Shown here: piece by piece, positions 16,644-26,500 of the stretch
How the letters are laid out: the number at the start of each line of letters is the position of its first letter
Position numbering within the stretch: the first letter of the stretch is position 1
Assembly (NCBI RefSeq): GCF_025499605.1
Contig: NZ_JAFMVC010000007.1
Location: 1 to 64,000, forward strand
Source of the DNA: Carboxylicivirga litoralis
Lineage (GTDB): Bacteria; Bacteroidota; Bacteroidia; Bacteroidales; Marinilabiliaceae
Reading direction: 5' to 3'
DNA length: 64,000 bases
Program-made: the position numbers and the translations under genes
Notes under the pieces: model-generated
The model's input: the letters and a program-made list of their open reading frames with translations, nothing else
What the model was told of the DNA's origin: nothing
The model's database searches: none

Positions 16644-17786
16644 ATGCCAATTGATTATTCACAAATAAAGACACCCTGCTATGTACTTGATGAGCAGCTC
16701 CTTCGAAACAACCTTCAACTCATCAAATCGGTTCGTGATAGAGCCGGAATAGAAATTATCATGGCGTTTAAAGCTTTTTCGATGTGGAGTGCTTTCCCCA
16801 TTGTGCGGGAATATATTCCTAAAGCAACTGCCAGTTCTGTTTTTGAAGCAAGATTGGCTTTTGAAGAGATGGGCAGCAAAGCACACACCTATTCTCCTGC
16901 CTACAAAACAGAAGATTTTAAGGAGATAATGGCCATGAGCAGTCACATCACCTTCAATTCCTTATCGCAATTCAACCATTTTAAGCAAAACATTAAAGAA
17001 CATACAGATAAAATTTCTGTTGGTTTGCGCATCAATCCACAGTTTAGCGATGTGGAAACCGACCTTTATAATCCATGTGCGCCGGGTTCCCGATTAGGCA
17101 TAATTGCCAGTCAACTGCCTGAACAACTGCCTGAAGAAATTGAAGGACTTCATTTCCATACTTTATGCGAATCATCGTCTTATGATTTAGAGCTTACCCT
17201 CAAAGCTATTGAAGAGCGTTTTGCCAACCACCTCACTCAGGTTAAATGGATCAACATGGGAGGCGGTCACCTGATGACCCGAAAAGGTTACGATACGGAG
17301 CACCTTATTCAACTATTAAAACGCTTCAAAGAAAAATGGAACCTGCACATCATCCTGGAGCCCGGCAGTGCTTTTGCCTGGGAAACCGGTGATTTAGTGT
17401 CCTCAGTAGTAGATATTGTTGAGAACAATGGCATTAAAACAGCTATTCTGGATGTGTCGTTTACAGCACATATGCCCGACTGCCTCGAGATGCCTTATCA
17501 ACCCAGGGTGCGAAATAGTGAACAAGGAGTCATTGAAGGCAAATACCATTATCGCCTCGGCGGCAACAGCTGCCTGGCTGGCGACTACATGGAGTTTTGG
17601 TCATTTAACAAAGAGTTACAAATTGGCGACCAGCTAATCTTTGAAGACATGATTCACTACACGATGGTGAAAACCACTATGTTTAATGGTGTTCCTCACC
17701 CAGCCATTGCTATTTGGGACAATAAAAAAGGCTTGAACGTGGTTAAAGAGTTTGGTTACGACGATTACAAAGGACGATTAAGCTAA
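16644..17786 (+). CDS. nspC: Carboxynorspermidine/carboxyspermidine decarboxylase
   Basis: PLP-dependent fold-III (alanine racemase-like) decarboxylase that turns carboxynorspermidine into norspermidine, or carboxyspermidine into spermidine. The protein has 380 residues from the ATG at 16644; an earlier alternative start at 16581 would overlap the asnB terminator. The PLP lysine is in MAFKAFS (K43). Other family blocks are LHFHTLCES, MGGGHL, LEPGSAF and the substrate-cysteine segment GNSCLAGDY. It completes the pathway begun by the dehydrogenase at 13339-14532. The -7-like TATTTTTG at 16620-16627 suggests a promoter close to the start codon. Confidence 0.93.
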   Translation: MPIDYSQIKTPCYVLDEQLLRNNLQLIKSVRDRAGIEIIMAFKAFSMWSAFPIVREYIPKATASSVFEARLAFEEMGSKAHTYSPAYKTEDFKEIMAMSSHITFNSLSQFNHFKQNIKEHTDKISVGLRINPQFSDVETDLYNPCAPGSRLGIIASQLPEQLPEEIEGLHFHTLCESSSYDLELTLKAIEERFANHLTQVKWINMGGGHLMTRKGYDTEHLIQLLKRFKEKWNLHIILEPGSAFAWETGDLVSSVVDIVENNGIKTAILDVSFTAHMPDCLEMPYQPRVRNSEQGVIEGKYHYRLGGNSCLAGDYMEFWSFNKELQIGDQLIFEDMIHYTMVKTTMFNGVPHPAIAIWDNKKGLNVVKEFGYDDYKGRLS

Positions 17787-17820
17787 AAAATGACCTTAAG
17801 GCTTTAGAAACCTTAAGGTC
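17784..17820 (-). terminator. Bidirectional terminator between nspC and the DUF4136 gene
   Basis: The perfect 10-bp inverted repeat GACCTTAAGG/CCTTAAGGTC (17792-17801 and 17811-17820) has a T-run on the minus-strand side. It lies between convergent genes and can serve both. Confidence 0.75.
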
Positions 17821-17840
17821 GATATAATTCTATGATTTCG

Positions 17841-18359
17841 TCATTTTATCGGATATTCTAAAAAGAGTTGCTTCATAAGTTCATCGGTGGCTCTGGTGCG
17901 CTTTTCACCACGCGAAGGAGGAATAAAACCTTCGGCTCTACCTTCCCAAACCAATTGCTTCTGGCGTACATCAATCAAACTAATTATCAAGGTACCTTCG
18001 CGGTATTTATTAACATCGGTAGATGTATACCAACCTCCCCAACCATAGTAATATGGTCCACAACCACCATAATGCGTGTTGGTAACTACCGTTTTGTCAA
18101 CAGCTGTGACATAACCGTTCACTAATAGGTCTGGCTGTTCAGAAAGCGAGTATCCACGTTTCTCCATTTCCACTTTAATGGCATTTTTAATCCGGCGCTT
18201 ATCCAAATCACTCACCTTTACCTCACTAAAACTCTGACTAAAATTAAATGTTTGATAAGCCCTGAAATCAGCAGATGGGTCCCAATCCGCGGTCGTACGA
18301 ATAGAAGAACATGATCCTAACAAACTTCCTATCATTACTAAAACCAATAACTTTTTCAT
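17841..18359 (-). CDS. DUF4136 lipoprotein
   Basis: Small envelope lipoprotein, 172 residues from the start at 18359 (an ATG four codons earlier is possible). The lipobox LLGSC has Cys17. The body contains the DUF4136 features: DWDPSADFRAYQTFNF near the N-terminus and a late GTLIISLIDVRQKQLVWEGRA block. A Gly/Tyr-rich insertion (YGGCGPYYYGWGGWY) lies in the middle. DUF4136 proteins are common in Bacteroidota and their function is unknown. It follows the Tyr/Arg-Pro-rich protein gene on the same strand by about 36 nt, so the two are probably cotranscribed. Confidence 0.8.
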   Translation of the reverse strand: MKKLLVLVMIGSLLGSCSSIRTTADWDPSADFRAYQTFNFSQSFSEVKVSDLDKRRIKNAIKVEMEKRGYSLSEQPDLLVNGYVTAVDKTVVTNTHYGGCGPYYYGWGGWYTSTDVNKYREGTLIISLIDVRQKQLVWEGRAEGFIPPSRGEKRTRATDELMKQLFLEYPIK

Positions 18360-18395
18360 ATGCCCAAGCATTTAAGGTTCAATAATCAGATAACT

Positions 18396-19904
18396 TTACC
18401 GCCTTCTAAAACCTCCAGAAGGGCGAGCAGCTGGTCGTGCTGCAGGTGTTGATGGCCGACTCCAACTCTGCCTGAAACTCTCATTCGAACGATAGTTATT
18501 ATAATTCGTTCGTGGCGCAGGTCGGGTTGCCGGACGTGTTGTTGGCGTACTTGGTCGCGTAGCAGGTCCGGTAGAAGGTTTCGTTGTTGGCTGCGTTGGC
18601 CTGGTCGACGGACGAGTAGACGGCCTTTGGGTTGGTTGCGTCGGGCGTGTCGATGGACGGGTTGCCGGCCTGGCCTCTGGTCGTGCCGATGGACGAGCAT
18701 CCGGCCTTGCTACCGGGCGCTGGCTGGGCCATTGCCTAGGAATAATCTTTCCCCGGTTGTTATCAATACGTGCCAGGTTACTACGGTCAATATTCATATT
18801 GTTTTTGATATTGACATTCACTGTACGGTTAAAATTATAATAAGAGTGCGGATGGCGATACGAATGACGATAATAATGATACGTCAGGTGCGGATAGCGG
18901 TTCGGATAATAGCGGTGGTGCCATCCCACATACCAATAGGAAGGCATGCCAATAAACACAACGCCTCGTGGTCCATAATAAAAACCCGTATGATAATACC
19001 ATGGATATGGTCGCCAATAAGGATAACTGTACCAATAGGGATAACCATACCAATAGGAGTAATGGTTAACATGCACCACTTCCACCTCTTTTGTCACCGG
19101 GTCAGTAATACTTTTGTTACTCATCTCTTCTGCTGCAAACTGCTCTGCCGCATTCAACATCTCCTGGTAAGCCTCCGGATCTTCTTTTAGTTCCTCCTGA
19201 TAATCAGCTAGCTCCTGCTCCTTTTGCGCTTTTATTTGGTTATGCAGCACTTCCAGCTTTGCATCCACATCTTCGGGATATTGCTTATATACGCTTCCCG
19301 CCAATCGTGTAAACTCAATATTTTCGGCCATAGTCGATAAAACCTCTGGTGTATCTATTAGGCGTTTTATCGATGCCTGAAAATCAGTATCGTATTTACT
19401 AATCAAATCATCAAAGCCTTTTTGGTTCTTTTCATTCAGGTGCTCAATCGAAGCCAGTGCTTTGTAGCACTTTCGTCCATATTTCAAAGCTGCTTCATGA
19501 ATATCTTCAGGATAAGACAAGATTATATTCTCTATCTCTTTCTTCTTCAGCTTCCCCTGGATGGTTAATTCTTTAATTAAATCAGGATAACGACTCAATT
19601 CATAAATACCAAATTGTGTATCACGATCATAATCTCCTATAATATTCTGAAACGATTGTTGTGCCGCTTCCTGCTGGTCTTTTAGCCGATTGAGCACTTC
19701 AGGATGTTGAGCAACTATTAAAATATCATTTCGAACAGGAGCATCATATCCAGCCAAACCGTTCAACAAGGTACTGTCCTCTTCTATAACTTGTTTCAGT
19801 TTGATAAGATCGGTTTGAGCCATTGAGCTCACAACAACGACCTGCAGTATCAATACAAACAGAAATCTCGTGCTAATTACTTTACATCTATTAATTACCC
19901 TCAT
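18396..19904 (-). CDS. Secreted Tyr/Trp-rich protein with an Arg-Pro-rich tail
   Basis: Protein of 502 residues with a signal peptide (about 1-29, ending SSMAQ). It has four parts: a helical, charged domain (30-250), a low-complexity block crowded with Tyr, Trp, His and Pro (about 260-350), a short Asn-rich link and a C-terminal Arg/Pro/Thr/Ser repeat tail (about 385-502, RPSTRPTQP-like units) ending GGFRRR. The layout resembles DUF3300-type envelope proteins, but the family is not certain. The basic tail could bind nucleic acid, acidic polysaccharide or the cell wall; that is inference. It is upstream of and likely cotranscribed with the DUF4136 lipoprotein. GC is higher in the repeat tail than around it. 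Confidence 0.75.
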   Translation of the reverse strand: MRVINRCKVISTRFLFVLILQVVVVSSMAQTDLIKLKQVIEEDSTLLNGLAGYDAPVRNDILIVAQHPEVLNRLKDQQEAAQQSFQNIIGDYDRDTQFGIYELSRYPDLIKELTIQGKLKKKEIENIILSYPEDIHEAALKYGRKCYKALASIEHLNEKNQKGFDDLISKYDTDFQASIKRLIDTPEVLSTMAENIEFTRLAGSVYKQYPEDVDAKLEVLHNQIKAQKEQELADYQEELKEDPEAYQEMLNAAEQFAAEEMSNKSITDPVTKEVEVVHVNHYSYWYGYPYWYSYPYWRPYPWYYHTGFYYGPRGVVFIGMPSYWYVGWHHRYYPNRYPHLTYHYYRHSYRHPHSYYNFNRTVNVNIKNNMNIDRSNLARIDNNRGKIIPRQWPSQRPVARPDARPSARPEARPATRPSTRPTQPTQRPSTRPSTRPTQPTTKPSTGPATRPSTPTTRPATRPAPRTNYNNYRSNESFRQSWSRPSTPAARPAARPSGGFRRR

Positions 19905-20133
19905 AGCAATAAAATTAAGTTTTGTTTAGGTTCATAAGAATGACACAGAAATAGCAATTTACATGCCATGATGAAGATAGGTAAAATCAAGCATTGTTAA
20001 AATAAAGCTTTCTTTATGATATACTCCATACAGTCACATGCAACTTTCGCCCTTGTATATTGTCATTTTAAACAGAAAGCCAAACAGAACTACCTAATAT
20101 TAATTAACTTTATCAGTAGGAAACACCATTAAA

Positions 20134-20988
20134 ATGATTGCACACAGAAAATTTGCCGTATTGACAGGTCCAACCAGTGGCATTGGTCTTGCTTTTGCCA
20201 ATAAGCTTGCCCAAGAAGGTTATAGCCTACTATTGATTGGCAGAAACAATGAAAAGCTTCAAAAAACAGCAGCATCATTATACGATCAATATCATGCAAT
20301 AGTCGATTACATGGTTGCTGATTTATCGAAGGAAAGGGATATACTGAAAGTTGAACAACAATTAAAAGAACTACAACGCATTGACCTACTTGTTAACAAT
20401 GCAGGATTTGGCATTGCAGGCTTTTTTATGGAGATTTCACTGGAAGAACAGCTTAAAATGCTGAATGTACACCTTGTCAGCACCATTCGATTTAGCAAAG
20501 CCGTCCTTAAAACAATGATACGACAGCATAAAGGCTACATCATTAACCTGGCTTCTTTTGCTGCATTTATGGAACTTCCAGGAAGCGTCATGTATGCCAC
20601 CACCAAAGCAGCAATCATTAAATTTTCGCAAACACTTCAGAGTGAAGTAGCACCATATGGTATTAAAGTGCAAGCCCTAAGCCCTGGTTTTACGCCCACT
20701 GCTTTCCATTCGTCAATCAAAAGGGAAGCGGAATTTGTTGAACGTGTTCCGCGCTTTTTATGGACACCCATAGAAAAAGTAGTTGATACGTCATTAGCAA
20801 ACCTTAACAGCGATAAAGTCATTTGTATCCCTGGGTCAGTAAATACCTTATTGTTTTGGATGAATAAAACACCATTTTTATCCAGATGGATGCAAAACAT
20901 TGCTATTAAACGCCAGAAAGAACAAGCAAGTTCAAATGCGATAATTGCTAATAACACCATACAAAAAACCGCAGCTACCATCAGATAA
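20134..20988 (+). CDS. Short-chain dehydrogenase/reductase (SDR)
   Basis: NAD(P)-dependent oxidoreductase of 284 residues. It has the classical SDR cofactor motif TGPTSGIG (11-18), NNAG (88-91), catalytic Ser141 and the YxxxK pair Y154/K158. The C-terminal extension of about 60 residues, including a hydrophobic stretch and a basic end, resembles the DltE/YqjQ-like SDR branch. The substrate is unknown. It is monocistronic; its 3' end overlaps the hairpin of the convergent rlmD terminator. Confidence 0.85.
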   Translation: MIAHRKFAVLTGPTSGIGLAFANKLAQEGYSLLLIGRNNEKLQKTAASLYDQYHAIVDYMVADLSKERDILKVEQQLKELQRIDLLVNNAGFGIAGFFMEISLEEQLKMLNVHLVSTIRFSKAVLKTMIRQHKGYIINLASFAAFMELPGSVMYATTKAAIIKFSQTLQSEVAPYGIKVQALSPGFTPTAFHSSIKREAEFVERVPRFLWTPIEKVVDTSLANLNSDKVICIPGSVNTLLFWMNKTPFLSRWMQNIAIKRQKEQASSNAIIANNTIQKTAATIR

Positions 20989-21005
20989 ACGATAGTAGGC
21001 TGCGG
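20964..21005 (-). terminator. Terminator of rlmD, overlapping the SDR 3' end
   Basis: CCGCAGCTACC (20969-20979) pairs with GTAGGCTGCGG (20995-21005) with one mismatch or G-U pair. On the minus strand it is followed by TTTTTT. The hairpin lies partly inside the last codons of the convergent SDR gene. Confidence 0.65.
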
Positions 21006-21026
21006 CTTTGTATATTTGTCTGCTTC

Positions 21027-22460
21027 TTACTTCCTTTCTAAAAGCACCACATTTTCAACATGATGTGTATGTGGAAACATATCAACGGGTTGCACTTTTG
21101 TTACTTTGTAACGTACATCCAACAAGTTTAAATCACGCGCCTGAGTAGCTGAATTACAACTAACATACACAATACGATCCGGAGCTGTGGTTAAAATGGT
21201 CTCTACAACATCGGCATGCATACCGGCACGAGGTGGATCAACAATCATCACATCGGGATGACCTTGCTTTTCAATAAAATTAAAGTTCAGCACATCCTTC
21301 ATATCACCCGCAAAAAACACGGTGTTTTCAATGCCATTAATAGCCGAATTGACTTTTGCATCTTCAATCGCTTCAGGCACATACTCCACTCCCACTACTT
21401 TCTTAGCTTGCTGAGCTACAAAGTTAGCAATGGTACCCGTTCCGGTATATAAATCATAAACAACTTCATGCTGCTTGATATTCGCAAATTCACGGGTTAC
21501 TTTATATAACTCATACGCTTGCTCCGAATTCGTTTGATAGAATGATTTTGGGCCAATCTTAAACTTTAATCCTTCCATCTCCTCAAAAATATGATCACGA
21601 CCACTAAACAGAATTATATCCTGATCGGTAATGGTATCATTCTTTTTAGCGTTAATCACATACATCAATGAAGTAATCTCAGGAAATTGCTCTTTGATAT
21701 GAGTCAACAAAGCCTCCCTGTTTTCTTTATCCTCATGAAACAAAGTCAGGATAACCATTAACTCACCTGTAGAACTTGTGCGGATGATTAATGTTCGTAA
21801 GAAACCCTCCTGCTTTTTCAAATCAAAAAAAGTTAAACCATGCTCCAGTGCATAGTCCATAATGGCCAATCGAATAGCATTGGATGGATCCTTTTGAAGA
21901 TGACACTTCTTCACATCTTCTACTTTATCAAACATGCCCGGTATGTGAAAACCAACTCCATTGCGATGTTCTATTGGTTCTTCACTTTGCAGCTCTTCCT
22001 CCGACAACCAACGGTTATTCGAAAAAGTAAACTCCAGCTTATTACGGTAAAACTCTGTTTTTTCAGAGCCCAAAATTGGCATTGACTCAGGTAACTCAAC
22101 CTTACCAATGCGCGATAGGTTATTCAACACCTCGCGCTCTTTATATTTTAGCTGATGTTCATACGGTAGTGCCTGCCATTTGCAACCGCCACAAACACCA
22201 AAATGCTCACAGAATGGTTCTTGCCGAATAGAGCTGTATTCGTGAAAAAAAACAGGAAAACCTTCGTAATAGCTCCTGCGCTTTTTAGTCACCTGCACAT
22301 CAACAACATCACCTGGCACTGCGCGTTGCACAAACACCACACGGTCTTCCACCCGGCACATAGCTTTACCCTCGGCCGCTACATCTGTTATGGTTACCTT
22401 TTTTAATAAAGGTTTACTTCTTCGTGATCGTCCCACTTCTATATCGTTTTTCGGGCGCAA
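21027..22460 (-). CDS. rlmD: 23S rRNA (uracil-5-)-methyltransferase, RlmD type
   Basis: SAM-dependent enzyme that methylates uracil C5 in 23S rRNA (U1939 in E. coli). The protein has up to 477 residues. A TRAM-like beta-barrel domain comes first, then four Cys for an iron-sulphur cluster (C84, C90, C93, C186). The SAM domain includes DLYTGTGTIANF (about 336-347), VDPPRAG (407-413), the catalytic Cys435 in YVSCNSATQ and the final HVENVVLL. The open frame begins with TTG at 22460, but TAATTTTG at 22465-22458 (minus strand) looks like a -7 promoter box that includes that codon. The real start may be the GTG at 22436. RlmCD-type enzymes that use other uracils are an alternative. Confidence 0.88.
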   Translation of the reverse strand: MRPKNDIEVGRSRRSKPLLKKVTITDVAAEGKAMCRVEDRVVFVQRAVPGDVVDVQVTKKRRSYYEGFPVFFHEYSSIRQEPFCEHFGVCGGCKWQALPYEHQLKYKEREVLNNLSRIGKVELPESMPILGSEKTEFYRNKLEFTFSNNRWLSEEELQSEEPIEHRNGVGFHIPGMFDKVEDVKKCHLQKDPSNAIRLAIMDYALEHGLTFFDLKKQEGFLRTLIIRTSSTGELMVILTLFHEDKENREALLTHIKEQFPEITSLMYVINAKKNDTITDQDIILFSGRDHIFEEMEGLKFKIGPKSFYQTNSEQAYELYKVTREFANIKQHEVVYDLYTGTGTIANFVAQQAKKVVGVEYVPEAIEDAKVNSAINGIENTVFFAGDMKDVLNFNFIEKQGHPDVMIVDPPRAGMHADVVETILTTAPDRIVYVSCNSATQARDLNLLDVRYKVTKVQPVDMFPHTHHVENVVLLERK

Positions 22461-22816
22461 AATTAGTTAAAAAAGTCCGAAGTTTTCTTAATTAGATGTG
22501 AGTAGTGAGATGTGAGTAGTGAGACGATTGACATAGCAGAAAATAACCCAACATCTTAAAACAACATAAGCTACTCTATTTCTATCAATTAAGGACATCA
22601 AAAAAACATGAAGTCCGAAGAGAATTTAGATAAAATCCATATAGCCTCCTTGCCTCAGTCTTTGGCAGCAGTCTTCGGTCTTCCCCTCACCTCTGCCTTC
22701 CATCCACTCTCTTCTACCTAAAAAACTAACATTTATCACTATTGCCCTCTTCATCCGCTATAAATCACTATTTTTGTGCTTCATAAAGCAAAACATAAAC
22801 CGAAATTATTTAATTA
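22461..22816. other. Intergenic region with short direct repeats
   Basis: This 356-nt gap lies between divergent rlmD and the QueF-fold gene. It holds two exact copies of a 14-nt unit (22494-22507, 22508-22521) followed by a partial third, and a segment around 22610-22690 with repeated GTCTTCGG/CCGAAGA words. No gene is seen. A TATTTTTG box at about 22770 may serve the QueF-fold gene. Confidence 0.45.
22494..22526. repeat. 14-nt tandem repeat
   Basis: AGATGTGAGTAGTG occurs twice in tandem (22494-22507 and 22508-22521), then a partial third copy begins (AGACG). Such word-like tandem repeats are frequent between genes in this phylum. Confidence 0.6.
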
Positions 22817-23257
22817 ATGGAACAAAAAGTATTAACGTACAAAGACATTGATGCATCCATCTTAAAGTCTTTACCAAACCCAACCGGGCAGGCCTACGAG
22901 ATTAAGATTAAAATTCCTGAATTCACCTTTTTAGGCGTGAAGAACCAGCCGGATTTTGCGGATGTATTTATTACATTTTACCCAAAGAAGCGCATTATTG
23001 AGCTAAAGTCGTTGAAAGAATATGTACACCACTTACGTAACATTACAGTTTCTTACGAGCGCTTAATCAATGTATTTTACGATCATATGGTTGAAACCTA
23101 TGAGCCGGAACGCATCCGTGTAACGATGATTTGCAATCCTCGTGGCGGCATCAGCTCTAAACTGACCGTTGACTCTGACTGGAAAGTACGCGGTGGCAAT
23201 GAGAAATTCAGCGATTGGAAAAACAACCTGGAAGACACCTGGCAAGTAACAATGTAA
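22817..23257 (+). CDS. QueF-like T-fold protein lacking the catalytic cysteine
   Basis: Protein of 146 residues that aligns with the preQ0 reductase QueF: EFTFLGVKNQPDFADVF (35-51), the ELKSLKEYV block (62-70, QueF signature EhKShK) and NPRGGIS (107-113). In QueF the nucleophile Cys sits in FTSLCPKTGQPDFA. Here that residue is Gly40 and the loop is one residue shorter. The His before the substrate-binding Glu is also changed (Tyr80, with Glu81 kept). Asp46 is kept. The only Cys is C106, just before NPRGG. The DNA was re-read and gives Gly (GGC). Normal preQ0 reduction through a thioimide is therefore unlikely. It could be an inactive or re-purposed QueF paralogue. It is monocistronic. Confidence 0.75.
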   Translation: MEQKVLTYKDIDASILKSLPNPTGQAYEIKIKIPEFTFLGVKNQPDFADVFITFYPKKRIIELKSLKEYVHHLRNITVSYERLINVFYDHMVETYEPERIRVTMICNPRGGISSKLTVDSDWKVRGGNEKFSDWKNNLEDTWQVTM

Positions 23258-23302
23258 GATAGTTAATTAGGCTATTAGGTCATTAGAGATTGATAGATTT
23301 CA

Positions 23303-23351
23303 AAATAAAAATAACAAAGGCGACCGTTGGTCGCCTTTGTTATTTTTATTT
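23303..23351. terminator. Bidirectional terminator with 23-bp perfect stem
   Basis: 23303-23325 pairs perfectly with 23329-23351, with a 3-nt loop. GC-rich base pairs lie at the tip and A/T runs at both outer ends, so it can end transcription of both the QueF-fold gene (plus) and the small-protein operon (minus). Confidence 0.92.
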
Positions 23352-23352
23352 G

Positions 23353-23550
23353 CTATTGTAAATTGTTTTCGTCGAAGGGGTTTTCTTGAAGAGCACTACT
23401 CTGTGTTGCTGCAGCCGTCGGTACAGGATCTTCTCCACCTGGAGGATTATCAGGATCAGTCCATGACATTAAGACCAATGAAATATCACCATCAATCACA
23501 TATTCCTGTACAGTTGGCGTTTTATATATCTTCTTATTCTTTATTTTCAT
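23353..23550 (-). CDS. Small conserved Bacteroidota-type protein with DxSLVLMS and NPFDEN motifs
   Basis: Protein of about 65 residues from the ATG at 23550 (a further ATG three codons upstream is possible). The N-terminus is basic (MKIKNKKIYKTPTVQEY), followed by IDGDISLVLMSW, a Pro/Gly-rich linker and the end QENPFDENNLQ. Small proteins of this plan are frequent in Bacteroidota and have no known function. It lies 36 nt downstream of the Ig-repeat protein on the same strand and abuts the terminator, so it is very likely cotranscribed. No signal peptide is seen. Confidence 0.65.
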   Translation of the reverse strand: MKIKNKKIYKTPTVQEYVIDGDISLVLMSWTDPDNPPGGEDPVPTAAATQSSALQENPFDENNLQ

Positions 23551-23586
23551 TCTAATCAAATAATAGACAAAGGAAATATTTTTTCT

Positions 23587-26500
23587 CTACTTAACAAAAA
23601 CCTTTTCAGAAATTACACTTTCCTCACTTGATACCTTAACAACCACAACACCCTTATAGTTAGTATTTACAGAATTTAAGGCATTACTATTTAATTGCCC
23701 CTGCTCTAACAATTGTCCCGACAATGAATATAGTTGATATATTGGCTCAGTCAAGTTATTAACATCCATATAAATAACATTCTCAGCTGCATATATTTTA
23801 ATATTGTTTTCATCAACAACATCAATATCGGTTGTCACACCAGGAACTATATGTAAGACAAATCGTTCATTGAAGCTTCCGGCAGATGAAGTAAATTTTA
23901 AATCTTCCGCCTGAAGGTCAACATATCTATCACTTTCATCCACGGCCTCTTTATCTTCAATCTTTACGGTATAATCCGAAGGAATATTTTCCAATTCAGA
24001 AAGCGATACTACATATTCACCTTCCGCCGGCACTTTAACTCCTAATGGAATGGCTCGTGCAACTCCATTTAAAGCCGAATATGAATCGATTGTTAGTTTC
24101 TCACCGTTATTAAGACTATATATTTCAAAATAATTGGCATAGTCTGCTGCAAATCGCTTCTTCGAATCATAGCTGTCAAAAGTATCCTTAGCATCAGCAT
24201 TGAAACCAAAAACTAATTCATCCTTTTTATCACCATTAATGGCAACTAAACGTACAACGCCCTGGTCAACTTTATTACTACTTTTAAGGTAGGTTGTTGT
24301 ATTATGAGTACGTGCCGAAGAAGGTATTGTAACAGTTCCCATAGTTGCGTCATTATCAACTCTCACCCAAAATGCCTGATTGGATGGTATTACCGCCGGT
24401 GAAATTGGTGACAAGTTTGTTCCAAGCAATGCATTTCCATTATACGTTCCATATATTGATTGGTCATTAATCCAAATCCAGAAAGCATCTAACAATCCTG
24501 TAGTACCAATTCCACTCCAATCAATCGAACAAGGATAAGGATTACCTACTAATTCCCATCCGTATGGATTTGATGAGGATTGGTTGGCATCATAAGCATA
24601 ACTTCCTGCATCATTTATGGCACCACTAAATACCATATCGGTGCTCGACCAGCTTCTATAACCACGTGCTGCGGTTAATGTTACTCCCGAACCAATCTGA
24701 GAAAACAAACCTGTTGGTGTATCCCACAATTGAATACCACCACTAACGTTCATTGTATTTTCACTAGCTCCTGAAACAGGCGATGAGATATAGTACCACT
24801 TGGCCGGTGATGAAGAGGCATTCTGCTGAATTTGAACATTGCTTGGTACTATGATACTCAAGGTTCCTTCATTTATTAACGAAGCATTTCCAGGATCGGA
24901 GTATGAAGATTCCATTACAAAAGCACCTGTAACGGTCAAACTACCAGACGACGAAATTTCCAGACTGGCGCCAGCCTCAATAACGATATCTCCAACCACA
25001 TTTTCTGAAAGACTACTGGTTATAACAGGCATCGATCCCACTCCGGACGAAGGGATGATTACATTTAAACCGGAAGAATATGGTGCTGACCAGTTATCGT
25101 CATCATTCCAGTCACTTGATGCTGAACCATCCCAGGTGATATAGCTGGAAGTTGTGAAACTAAACGAATAAACCGGCGCAACCTGCTCATTACCAAGATA
25201 ATCCTCAACCAACCCTAACACAACAGTATAGGTTGTATTTCCATCAAATGGCGTAATAGGTGAAACGGTAATTATATCTTTACTGGCATTAATGGTTGCA
25301 TTAAAGTTGATAAAGCCAGGTATTGAAATTAAATCCGCAACATTCGTGTCATCAATGACTGAACCATCCAAATTACGAATTGGCTCATCATATGTAATCA
25401 CAATATCAGAACTAATTGAAATATCTGTTGCTCCATCCAACGGATTGGTTGATTCAACAACTGGCGCATCTCTCTCTACTGTTGTAAAGCTTGTCGCCCC
25501 AATTTCTGAATCCAAACCACTATCGGACGTAGTTACAAAAAAGACATAATAGGTCGTCGGGCTTGAATCAATGCCTGTAATATCCAGCGATTCACTAAAT
25601 TCAACATCTGCGGTCATAGTTCCAGGAGCAGCTGAATTTTCATACATGGCTGCATCACCATTTTGATCAACACCGCCTTTGATTTGTGCAACTGAAGGCG
25701 TATTAGAGTTAGTTGTTACAATATAACAATATGTCCCATCCTTATCAGTCTGTCCAACAATATCAACATTTGTTGGTGACAAGTTTTGCGTTAACGGGTA
25801 ACCTGTTGCCCACGTTGGCGGACCAACTGTTGTAAAACGCCAGTTATTATCAACGCCATTATTAATACCAACAAAATCCTCACCACTAACTGCTTCCAAC
25901 ATATTATTAGGAATAGTCACATAGTAAGAGGAGCTCTCAAGAAAATTCTTTGTTAAATATATTGTAAAAGTATTTCCCGATGGCACCACATTACCGTTGG
26001 GAGTAGTTGGTGACTGATAATAAGTAATATAACGCTCTCCACTTCCTTGCTCCCATATGTATATATCCCCGTCATTACCTGTCCACTGGATATCCTGATT
26101 AAAAGTAAGAACTAAGTCTTGATTCAATGCTACATTTGTCGCATTTTGAGCAGGACTATATGAACTTATTTCTAATGGAGCCGCAGTTGTAAAATGCCAA
26201 TATGCATCATCAGTTAATACATCCCATGCACTCCCATTAAGAAGAATTGCTCCAGCATCTGAATAAACAAGATACTCTGTTGATGAATCAAGTGTCTCAC
26301 CGGTAAAATCTATAATTAGGTCACTTCCACTCACAGATAATCTTGAGTCTGTTGATATTGGAGGAGTTGTTCTCCCCGTTGCTAAAGTATAAAATGAACT
26401 CCAATCAGATTTAGCAACATAGATATTTACACCTTCACCTAATGTAACAGTTCCAGGAAGAGTTAATGTAATTAAAGGGGAACTTGACACACCAATAGCA

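Noticed and set aside
18499-19190. Several antisense or shifted frames in the Arg-Pro tail region
   Set aside because: They come from the repetitive GC-rich coding sequence of the real gene at 18396-19904.
22494-22526. CRISPR-like array from the tandem 14-nt units
   Set aside because: The units are directly adjacent with no spacers, and there are only two copies.
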